A DNA stretch of 64,000 bases from Sneathiella sedimenti (GCF_017313765.1 NZ_JAFLNC010000001.1:124001-188000); one strand, 5' to 3'. Positions 36,027-47,000 are shown, numbered from the stretch's first letter. The notes: generated from the letters alone by a model not told the origin. Program-made: numbers and translations.

Positions 36027-37802
36027 TCAGAGCGGCCAGAAAAACAGGATTGCGGGAATCGCCACCGCTATGACAAGTATCTCAAGAGGCAATCCCATGC
36101 GCCAATAATCGCCAAATTTATAACCGCCGGGACCCATAATCAACGTGTTATTCTTGTGGCCAATGGGGGTAAGAAAGGCGCAGGACGCGGCGACCGCAAC
36201 GACCATCAGAAATGGATCAGGATTGGCATTCAACCGGTTTGCGATATCAACGGCAATAGGTGCCCCGATAACCGCCGTCGCCGTATTATTCAGCACATCT
36301 GACAGGGTCATAATCACCACCATCAGGACTGTCAGAACGACGACGACGTGAAGGCCAGCCGTCAGGTCCACGATCCCGCCCGCAATCAGGGCTGTCCCGC
36401 CGGATTCCTCCAGCGCCGCCCCCAGCGGAATCATCGATCCGAGAAGAACGATAACCGGCCATTCAATATGCTGATAAACTTCCTGGATTGGAACAATATC
36501 AAGCGCCACATAAGCCGCGACGACAATTGCCAGCGCAACCGCCAAATACAGCCAGCCGAAGCTCGCTGCGATAATCGCAGCCGCAAAAATGCCGGCGGCC
36601 AATCCGGCACGACGATATTGCGTTACGGATAGTCCTCGTTCCGCCAGCGGCAGCACACCCATCCATTGCGCCGCGTCGGGAACCCGGTCAACCGGCCCAA
36701 GGAGGAGTAAAATATCACCGGCCTCGATATCGAGTTTACGCACCCGTTCCCGGAACTTTCGGCCCTGTCGCGAGACGCCAAGCAGTGTCACACCATGACG
36801 GACAAGAAGCCGAAGAGACATGGCGGAACGTCCCTCGATGCGGGCGTAACGCGGCACCACATATTCCATTAGAACCATGCCACCGGCTTCCGCCTTTTCG
36901 TGGCGCTTCTCACCATCAAACTCCAGTTTCATTGCGCCGCGGAACTGATCGATTCCCTTGGCGCCCGCATCGACAACCAAAATATCGCCGGCGCGGATTT
37001 CCACGTTCCGCGCCTGGCCCGCAAGCCGCTTGTTATTACGGACAAGACCGACGACGGCCACATCGCTGTCGTCGGCAACACCGTCAAGTTCCCTGACCAA
37101 CATCCCGACCGCAGCGGATTCTTTCGGTACCAGCAGTTCCGCGAGATATCCTTCCTGATCAAGCAGATCAACCATCGGAGCCTTGCTGTCGCGGGAACCC
37201 GGGATAAACCGCCAGCCAATTAACATAATAAAAACAATGCCAACTGTTGCGCAGGCCAGACCGACGGGGGCGAAGTCGAACATCGAGAAGGGCGCGCCGA
37301 GCGCATCTTCCCGATAGGAGGCGATAATGATATTCGGCGGCGTGCCGATCAGTGTGATCAACCCTCCCAATATTGTTGCAAAGGCGAGCGGCATCAAAGT
37401 AATACGGGGCGCGCGCTTTGCCTTGGCAGCGGCCTGCAGGTCTACCGGCATCAACATCGCAAGCGCCGCAACATTATTCATGAAAGCCGAGAAAACTGCC
37501 CCCAAAGTACCCATCGCGGCTATATGACTCGAAAGTTTCAGGTCAAGTGACGTAAGGCGCCGCGTGATCAGGTCAATTGCGCCCGAATTCACCAGCCCCC
37601 GCGAGACGACAAGCACCAGTGCGATGATAATCGTCGCCGGATGGCCGAATCCTGAAAAGGCGAGCTCCGTCGGGACCAGGCCCAACACCAATGCGATGAC
37701 CAGCGCAACGAAAGCAACCAGGTCGTAGCGCCAGCGCCCCCATATGAGCAGGGCAAAGACAACCGCGAACAGCGAGAAAAGCAGAATTTGGTCCGTCGTC
37801 AT
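36027..37802 (-). CDS. SLC13-family permease with two central RCK_C (TrkA-C) domains
   Basis: A 591-residue inner-membrane carrier. N-terminal membrane half has FMNNVAALAMLMPV and LITLIGTPPNIIIAS, the binding-site repeat typical of this family; the C-terminal half has LSDVLNNTATAVIGAP and FLTPIGHKNNTLIMGPG. Between them (about residues 205-375) lie two cytoplasmic RCK_C domains, such as ELLVPKESAAVGMLVREL and YARIEGRSAMSLRLL. These sulfate/dicarboxylate carriers are Na+- or H+-driven; which anion is carried is not clear. It lies 39 bases after the NTF2-like gene, in a leftward run. Confidence 0.88.
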   Translation of the reverse strand: MTTDQILLFSLFAVVFALLIWGRWRYDLVAFVALVIALVLGLVPTELAFSGFGHPATIIIALVLVVSRGLVNSGAIDLITRRLTSLDLKLSSHIAAMGTLGAVFSAFMNNVAALAMLMPVDLQAAAKAKRAPRITLMPLAFATILGGLITLIGTPPNIIIASYREDALGAPFSMFDFAPVGLACATVGIVFIMLIGWRFIPGSRDSKAPMVDLLDQEGYLAELLVPKESAAVGMLVRELDGVADDSDVAVVGLVRNNKRLAGQARNVEIRAGDILVVDAGAKGIDQFRGAMKLEFDGEKRHEKAEAGGMVLMEYVVPRYARIEGRSAMSLRLLVRHGVTLLGVSRQGRKFRERVRKLDIEAGDILLLLGPVDRVPDAAQWMGVLPLAERGLSVTQYRRAGLAAGIFAAAIIAASFGWLYLAVALAIVVAAYVALDIVPIQEVYQHIEWPVIVLLGSMIPLGAALEESGGTALIAGGIVDLTAGLHVVVVLTVLMVVIMTLSDVLNNTATAVIGAPIAVDIANRLNANPDPFLMVVAVAASCAFLTPIGHKNNTLIMGPGGYKFGDYWRMGLPLEILVIAVAIPAILFFWPL

Positions 37803-37840
37803 TGTATTTTCCGGAAAGTTAGGAAGTTAAATTCTCATTT

Positions 37841-38230
37841 TCATGCTGATTGAGCAAGCAATTCCGCCATCTTCTGGTGAACAAGATTGATCGCCTTCAA
37901 GGGGCGGATCATGACCTTGAAATCGGTTATTCTTCCGTCTTCGCCCCATTGAATAAGGTCGACCCCATTTATGACAATGCCGTCAATGGTTGTCGTGAAT
38001 TCCAGAACCGCGTCGGTCGATCCGACAATCTCGCGCACATACTTGAAATCGTCACCATTTAACACACGGAAGGCGGCCATCAGATATTTACCGGAAATTT
38101 TCTTGCCCTGTTGTGGTGTGAAGACAACGGGACTGTGAAAGGTTGCCTCCTCATGCAGGAGCGCATCGAGCAGTTCCGGATCATTTGTCCCAATGCAGTC
38201 GTGCCAAGCCGCAACGGTATCTTTAATCAT
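37841..38230 (-). CDS. NTF2-like (SnoaL-type) small protein
   Basis: A 129-residue soluble protein with the cone-shaped NTF2 fold: VAAWHDCIGTNDPELLDALLHEEATFHSPV at the start (split over two helices), VLNGDDFKYVREIVGSTDAVLEF and NGVDLIQWGEDGRITDFKVMIRP. Family members range from polyketide cyclases to binding proteins; no function can be stated. Its ATG overlaps the mscS stop by four bases, so the two are translationally coupled. Confidence 0.82.
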   Translation of the reverse strand: MIKDTVAAWHDCIGTNDPELLDALLHEEATFHSPVVFTPQQGKKISGKYLMAAFRVLNGDDFKYVREIVGSTDAVLEFTTTIDGIVINGVDLIQWGEDGRITDFKVMIRPLKAINLVHQKMAELLAQSA

Positions 38231-39540
38231 TTTCCATCCTTGCTTTCCGACAGAACCGGTGAATTTGGATTGATCATTTCAACACGAATATCGCGCTGTG
38301 GGAAGGGCACATTGATCCCCTCTTTCTTGAAAAGTTTCCATACGCTGACCAGAACCTCGCTCGTCACATTCCGGCACCCTTCCTCTGGGTCTGCAATCCA
38401 GAACCTGAGCTCCAAATCAATGGCACTGTCCCCAAAACCGCGCATCAGGCATTTTGGAGCCGGGTTACTCAACACTCGCGGCACGTCTTTTGCCGCCCCC
38501 TCGATCAGTTTGAGCGCCGTCGGGATATCTGTATCGTAGGAGACCCCGATCGGCGCGCGCAGCCGGACATTCTTTGAACTGTACGACCAGTTGATGACCT
38601 GCTGGGTGATCAGGTCCTCATTGGGAATAAGAAATTCCATCGCATCACGAGTGATAACGGAGGCATAGCGCGCGCCCATCGCGTTGACACGTCCATAAGT
38701 CTGCCCCACCTCGATCACGTCGCCCGGCTTGATACTGCGATCGAGAAGCAGGATGATCCCGCTGATCAGGTTGGAGACAATTTTCTGGAGCCCAAAGCCG
38801 ATGCCCACACCAAGCGCACCACTGAAAACCGCAAAAGCCGTAATATTAATGCCGGAGTTAGACAGAATGATCAGAACGGCCGCGGAAATAAGGCCAACCC
38901 GCACCAGTTTCGCCGTCAGCACCTGTACGGAAGGCGTGAGCGCTTTTGACTTGTGAATTCGCGCCTCGAGAAAACGGGAGAGGCCGAAGGTAACCCAAAA
39001 AATAATGATGCCCGCAACCAGTGCCTTGGCGATCCCCAGCATTGAAATGCGAGTGTCTCCAAGACTGAAGGAAAGATCCTCCAGGAACACCAGAGTCGGC
39101 GTCAGCAATCCAAGTATATTGAGTGCCGCGATCGTCCAGGCGCAGAAGGCAACCAGGCGGGCCCAGATTTTATTCTCCGCGAGACTGGTGACGACATTGA
39201 TGACGATCCAGGCAACAAGAAGAGAGCAGATTGCACTGATGATATGGGACGGAGGACCAACACCCTGAAAAATGGCAAGGATCGCAAATTCAATCGTCAG
39301 CCATATCAGCGGCAAGGATAACGCCGCCAAAATCTCGAATGCTTTGGCGAACGGGGATCTGCCGGGAAAGCGGTCGTGAAGGTTTAGAAAGGCTGCCTGC
39401 AACCTTCGGTGCGTAAAATAAGCAATAACCAGACCACCAACAGCCGCAAGAAGCTGTGACAGGATATTCACGTCAGAGCCTAGAGCCAGTATTTGCTCCA
39501 ATCCCCGCTCGAGAAATTCTCGTATTCTTTCTGTGTCCAT
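38227..39540 (-). CDS. MscS-family mechanosensitive channel
   Basis: A 437-residue membrane protein with about five hydrophobic segments before the MscS core. The pore helix region reads FAVFSGALGVGIGFGLQKIVSNLISGIILLLD (in parts, about residues 235-265), and the beta domain has KPGDVIEVGQTYGRVNAMGARYASV and LIPNEDLITQQVINWSYS. It likely opens under membrane tension to release solutes. The frame begins at a TTG (39543) directly before an ATG (39540), and I use the ATG. Divergent from a MFS gene; coupled to the NTF2-like gene by a four-base overlap. Confidence 0.9.
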   Translation of the reverse strand: MDTERIREFLERGLEQILALGSDVNILSQLLAAVGGLVIAYFTHRRLQAAFLNLHDRFPGRSPFAKAFEILAALSLPLIWLTIEFAILAIFQGVGPPSHIISAICSLLVAWIVINVVTSLAENKIWARLVAFCAWTIAALNILGLLTPTLVFLEDLSFSLGDTRISMLGIAKALVAGIIIFWVTFGLSRFLEARIHKSKALTPSVQVLTAKLVRVGLISAAVLIILSNSGINITAFAVFSGALGVGIGFGLQKIVSNLISGIILLLDRSIKPGDVIEVGQTYGRVNAMGARYASVITRDAMEFLIPNEDLITQQVINWSYSSKNVRLRAPIGVSYDTDIPTALKLIEGAAKDVPRVLSNPAPKCLMRGFGDSAIDLELRFWIADPEEGCRNVTSEVLVSVWKLFKKEGINVPFPQRDIRVEMINPNSPVLSESKDGK

Positions 39541-39710
39541 CAAGATTGAGCTTACTCTCTGGCGGTTAGAATGAAAACAACTATCCGGTAACGGGATTTG
39601 TCGTTCTGCATCATTCGATCAAAAGAGGTGCAGGAAATACATTGCCTATGCTAGTGTAGCTCTGAAGAAGAAAACCAATAACCATTCATTAGCGGGAAAG
39701 GGCGTGTCGC

Positions 39711-40958
39711 TTGTCCTTTTTTAACTCACAATATAATTCTGACACGCCGTATCTCGACAGCGGTTATTCCTGGGTTCGGCTTTGCATTTCAGTTCTGATC
39801 TCGCTGATTGGCAGTGCGGGCATGTGGGCGGTTGTCGTCGTGTTGCCCGCGGTTCAGGAAGAATTCGCCATCGACCGATCCGAAGCGTCGATCCCCTATA
39901 CAACCACAATGATTGGCTTTGCGGTCGGCAATTTTCTGTTTGGCCGATTGATTGACCGATTTGGAATTGTGTTGCCGATGATCGCGGCCTCCCTGATGCT
40001 TGGTGCGGGTTTCGCTCTCGGTGCGCTTTCCACGAATATATGGACTTTTGCAATTATACAGGGCGTCTTTATCGGAATTGGATCGGCGATCACCTTTGGT
40101 CCGTTGATTGCCGATATTTCCCACTGGTTCGAACGCAACCGAGGCATCGCTGTCGCCGCCGCGGCAAGCGGAAATTACCTTGCTGGGACATTCTGGCCAC
40201 TAGTTCTGAAAGACATAATTGCAACGGAAAGCTGGCGCGATGCCTATATGCTGGTCGCCGTTGCGTCAATCGCTGTAATGATGCCGATGACACTTCTGCT
40301 TCGCCGGCGCCTGCCGCCGCATGCCATCGAGTTATCCCCCTCCACCGACGCAATATCCGTCACCAAGCGTCGTATTGATATTTCCCCAAAGGCGCTTCAA
40401 ATCCTGCTTTGTATTGCCGGAATAAGCTGCTGTGTCGCGATGTCCATGCCGCAGGTTCATATTGTCGCCTATTGCGCAGACCTAGGGTTTGGCGTGTCGG
40501 CCGGCGCGGAAATGCTCGCGATCATGCTTGCGGGCGGGATTGTCAGCAGGCTGCTTTCGGGCTTTCTGGCCGATCATATCGGGGGCGTCCGGACGGTTTT
40601 GCTCGGCTCATTCCTGCAATGCCTTGCGCTCTTCCTCTATATCCCTTTTAACGGCCTCGCCTCCCTCTACGTCGTTTCGCTGATATTCGGCCTGTCACAA
40701 GGCGGCATTGTTCCAAGCTATGCCATTATTGTACGCGAGTATCTTCCCGCGCGGGAAGCCGGCGAACGGGTTGGGCTGGTTATCATGATGACAGTCGTGG
40801 GCATGGCGCTCGGCGGTTGGATTTCGGGGCTGATCTACGATCTTACCGGCTCTTACCAGGCGGCGTTTATCAATGGCATTGCCTGGAATATGCTGAATAT
40901 GGGCATTATGGCACTCCTGCTTTGGAGAACACGCGAGCACCAGGCAGCCCGGGCCTGA
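39711..40958 (+). CDS. MFS transporter (TTG start)
   Basis: A 415-residue twelve-helix carrier. GSAGMWAVVVVLPAVQEEF and FLFGRLIDRFGIVLP in the first half and GIVSRLLSGFLADHIGGVRTVLLG in the second are MFS signatures, resembling the monocarboxylate/oxalate-formate branch. Substrate unknown. The start is a TTG with GGGAAAGGG upstream; the next in-frame ATG would remove the first helix. A cupin gene follows 30 bases later on the same strand and may act on the transported compound. Confidence 0.85.
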   Translation: MSFFNSQYNSDTPYLDSGYSWVRLCISVLISLIGSAGMWAVVVVLPAVQEEFAIDRSEASIPYTTTMIGFAVGNFLFGRLIDRFGIVLPMIAASLMLGAGFALGALSTNIWTFAIIQGVFIGIGSAITFGPLIADISHWFERNRGIAVAAAASGNYLAGTFWPLVLKDIIATESWRDAYMLVAVASIAVMMPMTLLLRRRLPPHAIELSPSTDAISVTKRRIDISPKALQILLCIAGISCCVAMSMPQVHIVAYCADLGFGVSAGAEMLAIMLAGGIVSRLLSGFLADHIGGVRTVLLGSFLQCLALFLYIPFNGLASLYVVSLIFGLSQGGIVPSYAIIVREYLPAREAGERVGLVIMMTVVGMALGGWISGLIYDLTGSYQAAFINGIAWNMLNMGIMALLLWRTREHQAARA

Positions 40959-40988
40959 AACTATCACCTAGAGTTAAGGGAGAGAAAA

Positions 40989-41360
40989 ATGAAACTTTCT
41001 GTGAACCATGCCGACGACGCAGAATTCTCCGGTGGGCTTCGCGGCTTTTTCGAATATCGCGATCTCGGCATCAAGGAGGCCACCAATGGCCGGGTCGGCG
41101 CCCACGTCATCCGTGCTGTGCCGGGCAAACATGCCGTTGGCGACAATCATATTCACAAGTTGGAATTCCAGATGGTCTATGTTCTCAAAGGATGGGTCAA
41201 ATTCTGGTATGAAGGAACAGGTGAGGTGACACTCAAAGCAGGTTCCTGTGTCCATCAACCTCCCGAAATCAGGCATCAGGAACTCGCCCATTCCGATGAT
41301 CTCGAATTGATTGAAATTACCCTTCCTGCGGATTTTGAAACCCTCGAAACTGGCGAATGA
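40989..41360 (+). CDS. Single-domain cupin protein
   Basis: A 123-residue cytoplasmic cupin. The metal-binding motif region reads GDNHIHKLEFQMVYVLKGWVKFWYEG (in parts: NHIHKLEFQ then VLKGWVKF) and GSCVHQPPEIRHQEL. Two histidines, a glutamate and a second histidine are placed as in metal-binding cupins. The function is unknown; small cupins include isomerases, dioxygenases and sensors. It follows the MFS gene closely and is the last gene before the efflux operon's promoter. Confidence 0.8.
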   Translation: MKLSVNHADDAEFSGGLRGFFEYRDLGIKEATNGRVGAHVIRAVPGKHAVGDNHIHKLEFQMVYVLKGWVKFWYEGTGEVTLKAGSCVHQPPEIRHQELAHSDDLELIEITLPADFETLETGE

Positions 41361-41408
41361 GTACGGCTCTTTTGCCCAGTATGTTCGGCGGCTTCATGCC
41401 CTACCGTC

Positions 41409-41451
41409 CCATGTCAATCGCTTTGACATGGTTGAATTGAACCGTTATGTT
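41409..41451 (+). promoter_or_regulatory. Sigma70-type promoter with overlapping operator for TolC-adaptor-RND operon
   Basis: A perfect 9-bp inverted repeat, CCATGTCAA-N5-TTGACATGG (41409-41431), overlaps a consensus -35 box TTGACA (41423-41428). A -10 box TATGTT (41446-41451) follows at 17 bases. A repressor bound to the repeat would block RNA polymerase. The operon starts 56 bases downstream. No regulator gene is adjacent. Confidence 0.65.
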
Positions 41452-41506
41452 TTTTCAGTTCCAATAAAGGCTCGTTGGCAATAATGCTTCGTTGGAAATT
41501 GTTATC

Positions 41507-42847
41507 ATGGTGAACCTACTCCCCGCACTGTCAGCAATCTTGCTCGGCGGTTGCGTTGTAACAACGATGACGGCATGGGCGGCGGAAGACCCGCTTCTTA
41601 CTCTTGAAGATGCCCTCCTGATTGCCAAAACACAGAACTATCAACTTAAAAATGCCGGACTGCAAATCAACGTTGTCGAAGAGCAAAAGAAGGCTGTTCA
41701 GGCCAAACAGTTTCCGCAGTTAAGCGCCCAGGTTAACGGCCTCCAGAATTTTGTCGACAATGAATATACCTTCGAGCAGGGATCACTCGGGACCGTCGGG
41801 GGCAGCCCGGTTCCATCCAGCAATGTCTCCATTGATACAACAAACGGCTTTACCACCCACTATTCATTGACGGCAACCCAACCGCTTGTCGGTCTTTATG
41901 GAATTGGCCTCAACGTCGACAAGCTTAAGACGCAGCAGGAAATCGCGCGTCAGCAATCCCGCCAGACAGAACAATCCATTACCCTTCAGGTCAAACAGCT
42001 TTATTACCAGATTTTAAGTGGAGAAAGCGCGATTGAAGCGACCCGTTCCTCTGTCCAGTTCAACGAGGAACTCGTCAAGATCCTGAAAGATAATGTGGCG
42101 CAAAAGACGGAGCTAGAATATCAGCTCCTGAATGGAGAGGCACAGCTTGCCTCTGCCCGTCATCAACTTGTTTCGCAGCAAAATGACTTGCTGACGAGCA
42201 AGCAACAACTCAACACAATGCTGGGCCGAGATATTTCCACGCCTTTCCGTGTAACGCCGGTCGATGCTAACCCATCTCTCTCCTACAACGTAGATCAGGC
42301 GGAAGATCAAGCGATCGCCCAGAGGCCTGAAACCCGAGAGGCCCGTCTTCAGGTTGAAGCCGCAGAAACAGAGGTAGAAATCCAGAAAAGCGGTTATCTC
42401 CCTGAGGTCAATCTAGTTGCCAGCTATGGCCGCACCGAAAACACCACACTTTTACCCGATGAAAGCCTGTATGTCGGTTTGCTCGCAAAATGGGATTTCT
42501 TCACTTGGGGGGCAAATCAGAGCAATGTGGCAGGGTCGCGTTTCGCTCTTCAACAGGCGTTGAATTCGCTCCGTGATAATGAAGATCAAATTCGGGCACA
42601 AGTAAACGCAAGCATCCGGAACCTGGACGTGGCAAGAGCCCTTGTTCCGGTGACTGAAGTCGCCAAAAGGGCCGCGGAGGAGAAGCTGCGGGTGAGCTTC
42701 AATCAATATAAAGCGAAAACAATATTGCTTAGTGATTTACTGGATGCCCAATCTCAACTGGAACAGGCAAATGATGATTTTCATCAGGCGCTGCTCGGCG
42801 TATGGAATGCCAGCGCGGAATTGAAGCAGGCGTTGGGGGAAGAATAG
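41507..42847 (+). CDS. TolC-family outer-membrane efflux protein
   Basis: A 446-residue exported protein forming the outer-membrane duct of an RND pump. Signal region ILLGGCVVTTMTAWAAED; the Cys in LLGGC might be a lipobox, but a signal peptidase I site at AWAAED fits too. Two outer-membrane-efflux repeats follow, each with coiled-coil helices: LEDALLIAKTQNYQLKNAGLQ and, in the second, QVEAAETEVEIQKSGYLPEVNL. The longest frame begins at a TTG at 41492; the ATG at 41507 precedes the signal peptide directly. Followed without gap by the adaptor gene. Confidence 0.9.
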   Translation: MVNLLPALSAILLGGCVVTTMTAWAAEDPLLTLEDALLIAKTQNYQLKNAGLQINVVEEQKKAVQAKQFPQLSAQVNGLQNFVDNEYTFEQGSLGTVGGSPVPSSNVSIDTTNGFTTHYSLTATQPLVGLYGIGLNVDKLKTQQEIARQQSRQTEQSITLQVKQLYYQILSGESAIEATRSSVQFNEELVKILKDNVAQKTELEYQLLNGEAQLASARHQLVSQQNDLLTSKQQLNTMLGRDISTPFRVTPVDANPSLSYNVDQAEDQAIAQRPETREARLQVEAAETEVEIQKSGYLPEVNLVASYGRTENTTLLPDESLYVGLLAKWDFFTWGANQSNVAGSRFALQQALNSLRDNEDQIRAQVNASIRNLDVARALVPVTEVAKRAAEEKLRVSFNQYKAKTILLSDLLDAQSQLEQANDDFHQALLGVWNASAELKQALGEE

Positions 42848-43978
42848 ATGTCACCAAGATTTTTTGCCCTTTTCGGCATGGTGTTGGGCCTATCCGTCCT
42901 GACGGCCTGCGATTCAGAGGAGGCGCCAAAACCGGCTCCCTTGCAGCCTGTCCGCGCTGAGATACTGTCTCAGGATACCAGCGGTGCAAATGTTCGCTAC
43001 AGCGCCAATATCGAGGCGAACACGCAAGTCAATGTCGCCTTCAAGGTCACGGGTTATGTGACGGCGCTGATGCAGGTCAAGGATGGTGACGGCAAGGAAC
43101 GCGTTGTCCAGGCTGGCGATATTGTGAAAAAAGGCGATATCCTTGCAACGGTGGATTCAAAGGATATTCGCGACAGCCTCTCTCAGGCCGACAGTCAGGT
43201 AGCCGCCGCACAAGCCAACCTGAACAAGGGCAAACAGGATTATGATCGGGCGACAACGTTATTTAAATCTGGCAGCATGACCGCCCCCGATTATGACAGT
43301 GCAAAGCAGGAATATGAAAATGCTGTCGCGCAAATGGAAAACGCCAAGGCCGCGCAGAAAATTGCCCGCAACAACGTAAATGATTTCGATCTCGCCGCCC
43401 CACTGGATGGGGTTGTGCTGCAACGTAATCTGGATGTCGGGTCGCTCGCGAATCCACAAACCGTTGCCTTCGTTATTGCGGATACCACGATGGTAAAGGC
43501 GGTTTTCGGCGTTCCGGACAACACCGTCCAGTCGCTCAAAATCGGGGATACTCAGAGCGTCGTGACCCAGGCCTACCCGGATAAGGTTTTTACTGGAAAG
43601 ATATCTGAAATCGCCCCTTCCGCCGATACAAATAGCCGAGTTTTCGACGTAAAGATCGACATCGACAACAAGGAAAACCTCCTGAAGGTCGGGATGATTG
43701 CCTCCCTCCGCCTGCCGAAGGGCGCCGGAAGTGACGTGCAAGGACCGCTCCTTCCTCTTTCCGCAGTGGTCCGCTCTCAGGCAGACAAGAACGGATATGC
43801 CGTTTTCGTTTTACAATCGGATGCCGATAAAACGATTGCGAAGCTCACCGATGTGGAACTTGGCGATGTTCACGGTAACAAGATTATCGTTCTGGGCGGA
43901 CTCGACGACAAAGCACGGGTCGTCATAAACGGGGCCTCATTCCTCAGGGACGGACAGCAAGTGGCCGTTATTCCGTGA
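42848..43978 (+). CDS. RND efflux periplasmic adaptor (lipoprotein)
   Basis: A 376-residue membrane-fusion protein. A lipobox at LSVLTAC makes Cys21 the lipid-modified residue. The chain then has the lipoyl-like segment, an alpha-hairpin (coiled coil, about residues 105-175, e.g. SQADSQVAAAQANLNKGKQDY) and beta-barrel/MP domains near LDGVVLQRNLDVGSLANPQ. It links the permease at 44013 to the TolC protein encoded just upstream. It starts one base after the TolC stop codon. Specific cargo unknown. Confidence 0.92.
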   Translation: MSPRFFALFGMVLGLSVLTACDSEEAPKPAPLQPVRAEILSQDTSGANVRYSANIEANTQVNVAFKVTGYVTALMQVKDGDGKERVVQAGDIVKKGDILATVDSKDIRDSLSQADSQVAAAQANLNKGKQDYDRATTLFKSGSMTAPDYDSAKQEYENAVAQMENAKAAQKIARNNVNDFDLAAPLDGVVLQRNLDVGSLANPQTVAFVIADTTMVKAVFGVPDNTVQSLKIGDTQSVVTQAYPDKVFTGKISEIAPSADTNSRVFDVKIDIDNKENLLKVGMIASLRLPKGAGSDVQGPLLPLSAVVRSQADKNGYAVFVLQSDADKTIAKLTDVELGDVHGNKIIVLGGLDDKARVVINGASFLRDGQQVAVIP

Positions 43979-44012
43979 CCGTATCACTTGAAGGAAAGGG
44001 GGTGCCTGGCCG

Positions 44013-47000
44013 GTGAAAGATTTTTCGGAAACCCGCAATACCGCCCGCTATTTTACGGAAAACCGGCATATCTCCTGGGTGTTGCTCCTCGCTGTATTCA
44101 TGTGGGGCATATATGGCTATCTCTCCATGCCCAAGGCGAAAGATCCCGCCATAGAAGTTCGGGTTGCCTCGGTAATAACGAGCTGGCCCGGCGCCGATGC
44201 GACGAAGATTGAACAGCTTGTCACCCGCCCGATAGAACAGCAGATCGCTCTCAGTTCGACACTACATCCGGTCAGCACGACGAAATTTGCCGTGAAATCA
44301 ATGACCTTGCCAAATCTTTCCATTGTCCAGATCCAGCTGGAGGAAACATTGGATGATACGAAGGCAGCATTTAACGAGATCGACCTCAACCTGAAAGCAC
44401 TTAACCTGCCCGAAGGCGCGGGGCCCATACAGTTCAACGACGGGTTCGGGGATACTGCCGCGATCCTTATGACCATCGCCAGCCCGACCGAAAATCCAGT
44501 GGAAATCTCCCTCCGTGCCAGGGATATAGAGGCGGCGATCAAAGCCGCACGCACAAAAACGGGCCGTGGGACCGAACACCGTCGTTCCCTGATCGTCGTG
44601 ATGCCGCGCGATATCGCCCTGACCGCACCAAGCCGGCAAATGGACCTGTTCAAGGATGACCTGATCAAAAGCGAGAAAGCCTCGGATATCGCATCCCTGA
44701 AGGGCGCAGGGTTTATCGGCCTCGACCTTGAAACTAGTCTTTCTGATGCCGATTTGCGCATGGCACTAAATGAATTCCTGCAGGTGAAGCTAGGACAAGT
44801 CAGTTTTCATGAAGATGCCTGGCCAGCACTCATCATAGATGACCCGTCAAAAACTAACGAAATCCTGCAGGCGTCTCCCGGGGGTAAATACAGCTATCGG
44901 GAGCTAGATGACTATTCCAACCTGATCATTCGTAATTTACAGACCATCCCGCTGGTAACCGTCGTCAATTCTTCCGGCGTCGTGGATGAGAAGATATTTC
45001 TGCAATATTCACAGGATCTTCTCGCTTCCTACGGCTTGACGCCGAACGATGTGTCTGGTGCGATCAGCGCACGCAACAGCGATATCTCAGGCGGAGAGTT
45101 TTATGCGAGCGGTTCCAGTGTGCTGGTCGAACCGGTTGGCAAATATACCAGCCCCGACCAGATTGGCGGGACCGCTTTTACGAAATCCCCATCCGGGGCC
45201 CCTGTGTATCTGCGAGATATCGGCGAAGTCGTCCCCGGATATCAATCCCCGCCGGAATTCCTCAATTACTACAACTGGCGAGATGAGCAAGGGAACTGGC
45301 ACCGTGGCAAGGCAATTTCTCTCGCCATCCAGATGCGCGATGGGGGCCAGATCGGCAAGTTTGGAGAGGCCGTCGACGCCCTGTTAAAAGAAGTGCGCCC
45401 TCATCTTCCCGACGACCTGGTGATTGAGCGTATCTCGAACCAGCCATCCCAGGTGGCTGAAAATATCGATTTGTTCATGACGGCACTTATTGAAGCCATT
45501 ATCCTTGTCGTGGCGATATCGTTCCTTGGGTTTTGGGAATGGCGCTCAGCTCTTTTGATGATGATGTCCATCCCGATAACGCTGGCCATGACATTCGGGG
45601 TTATCGATGCATTGGGCATTCAATTGCAGCAGGTTTCAATCGCAACGTTGATTATCGCCCTCGGCCTCCTAGTCGATGATCCGGTGGTCGCGGGCGATGC
45701 CATCAAACGCGGCCTCGCGGAGGGCCAGAAGAGAACCCTCGCCGCCTGGCTAGGCCCGACCAAACTCGCCCATGCTATTATGTTCGCGACCATCACCAAT
45801 GTTGTCGCCTATCTTCCCTTCCTGTTGCTTACCGGGAATACCGGGGAATTCCTTTACAGCCTTCCGGTCGTGATGACGACCGCGCTTATTTGCTCCCGGC
45901 TTGTCTCAATGAGCTTTCTGCCCTTTCTTGGCTATTATCTGCTCAGGGCACGTGATAAGCCGGAACCGACTATTGAAGAACGGCGCGAGCGAGGTTTCAG
46001 TGGCCTGTATTTCCGTGTTGGCAGCTTCCTGATCAATCACCGGAAGAAAGCATTGGTCGCGTCCTTTGCTTTTATCGCCCTGATCATACCGTTGAGCAAA
46101 ACGCTGAAAACCTCCTTTTTTCCGGATGATGTCCAGTATCTGTTCTACGCCGACGTCGCGCTTCGCAATAACGCGAATATCCATGAAACGCAGAAGGTTG
46201 TCGAGGATGCGGTCAGTATCATCAAAGGTGTCGCAACAGAATTCGGCGCGAGCCTCGGTCCCAAAGCCGGTGGCGATCCTTTGCAATCCATCGCGAGCTT
46301 TATTGGCGGCGGCGCGCCCCGCTTCTGGTTCTCAGTCACACCGCAACTGCATCAGCGAAATTACGCTCAGCTCGTGATGCGCGTAAACAACAAGGACCTG
46401 ACAGCCGAACTTATTCCACATTTGCAGGGAGCCCTGAGCGCGAAAATTCCGGAAGCCATCATTGACGTGCGTCAATTGCAAACTAATCCGGTGCCCTACC
46501 CCGTGGAAATCCGTCTTATTGCAAAATCTGCTGTTCAGTCAGAGGGTCCGGAATCAGAGGCTGAAATCGCCACCCTTCGCAAGCTTGCCGGTGATGTGAT
46601 TAAAATTCTCGCCAAAGCACCGAACGCGGCGCGGGCCCGCGAAGACTGGGGCGGGGAGTCCTTGCGACTTCGCATTAACATTGACCCGGATCGCGCCTTT
46701 CTTGCCGGCGTGACCAACCAGAATATTGCGGCGTCTTCGTCCGCCGGGCTGAATGGCAACCAGGTCACGACTTTGCAGCGCGGCGACAAGAACATTCCCG
46801 TTGTCTCAATCCTCCAGCCGTCGGAACGGGCGCAGCTATCCGATCTTGAAAACCTGTATGTTTTTGCCACCACGAATAACAACAAGGTGCCGCTTGGCCA
46901 GATAGCGACTGTCGAATACCAGCTCCATACCGAGCGGATCCTGCGCGAAGAGCATTTCCGCACGATCAATGTCCGGGCCTTTCCTTTGGCCGGGGTTCTG

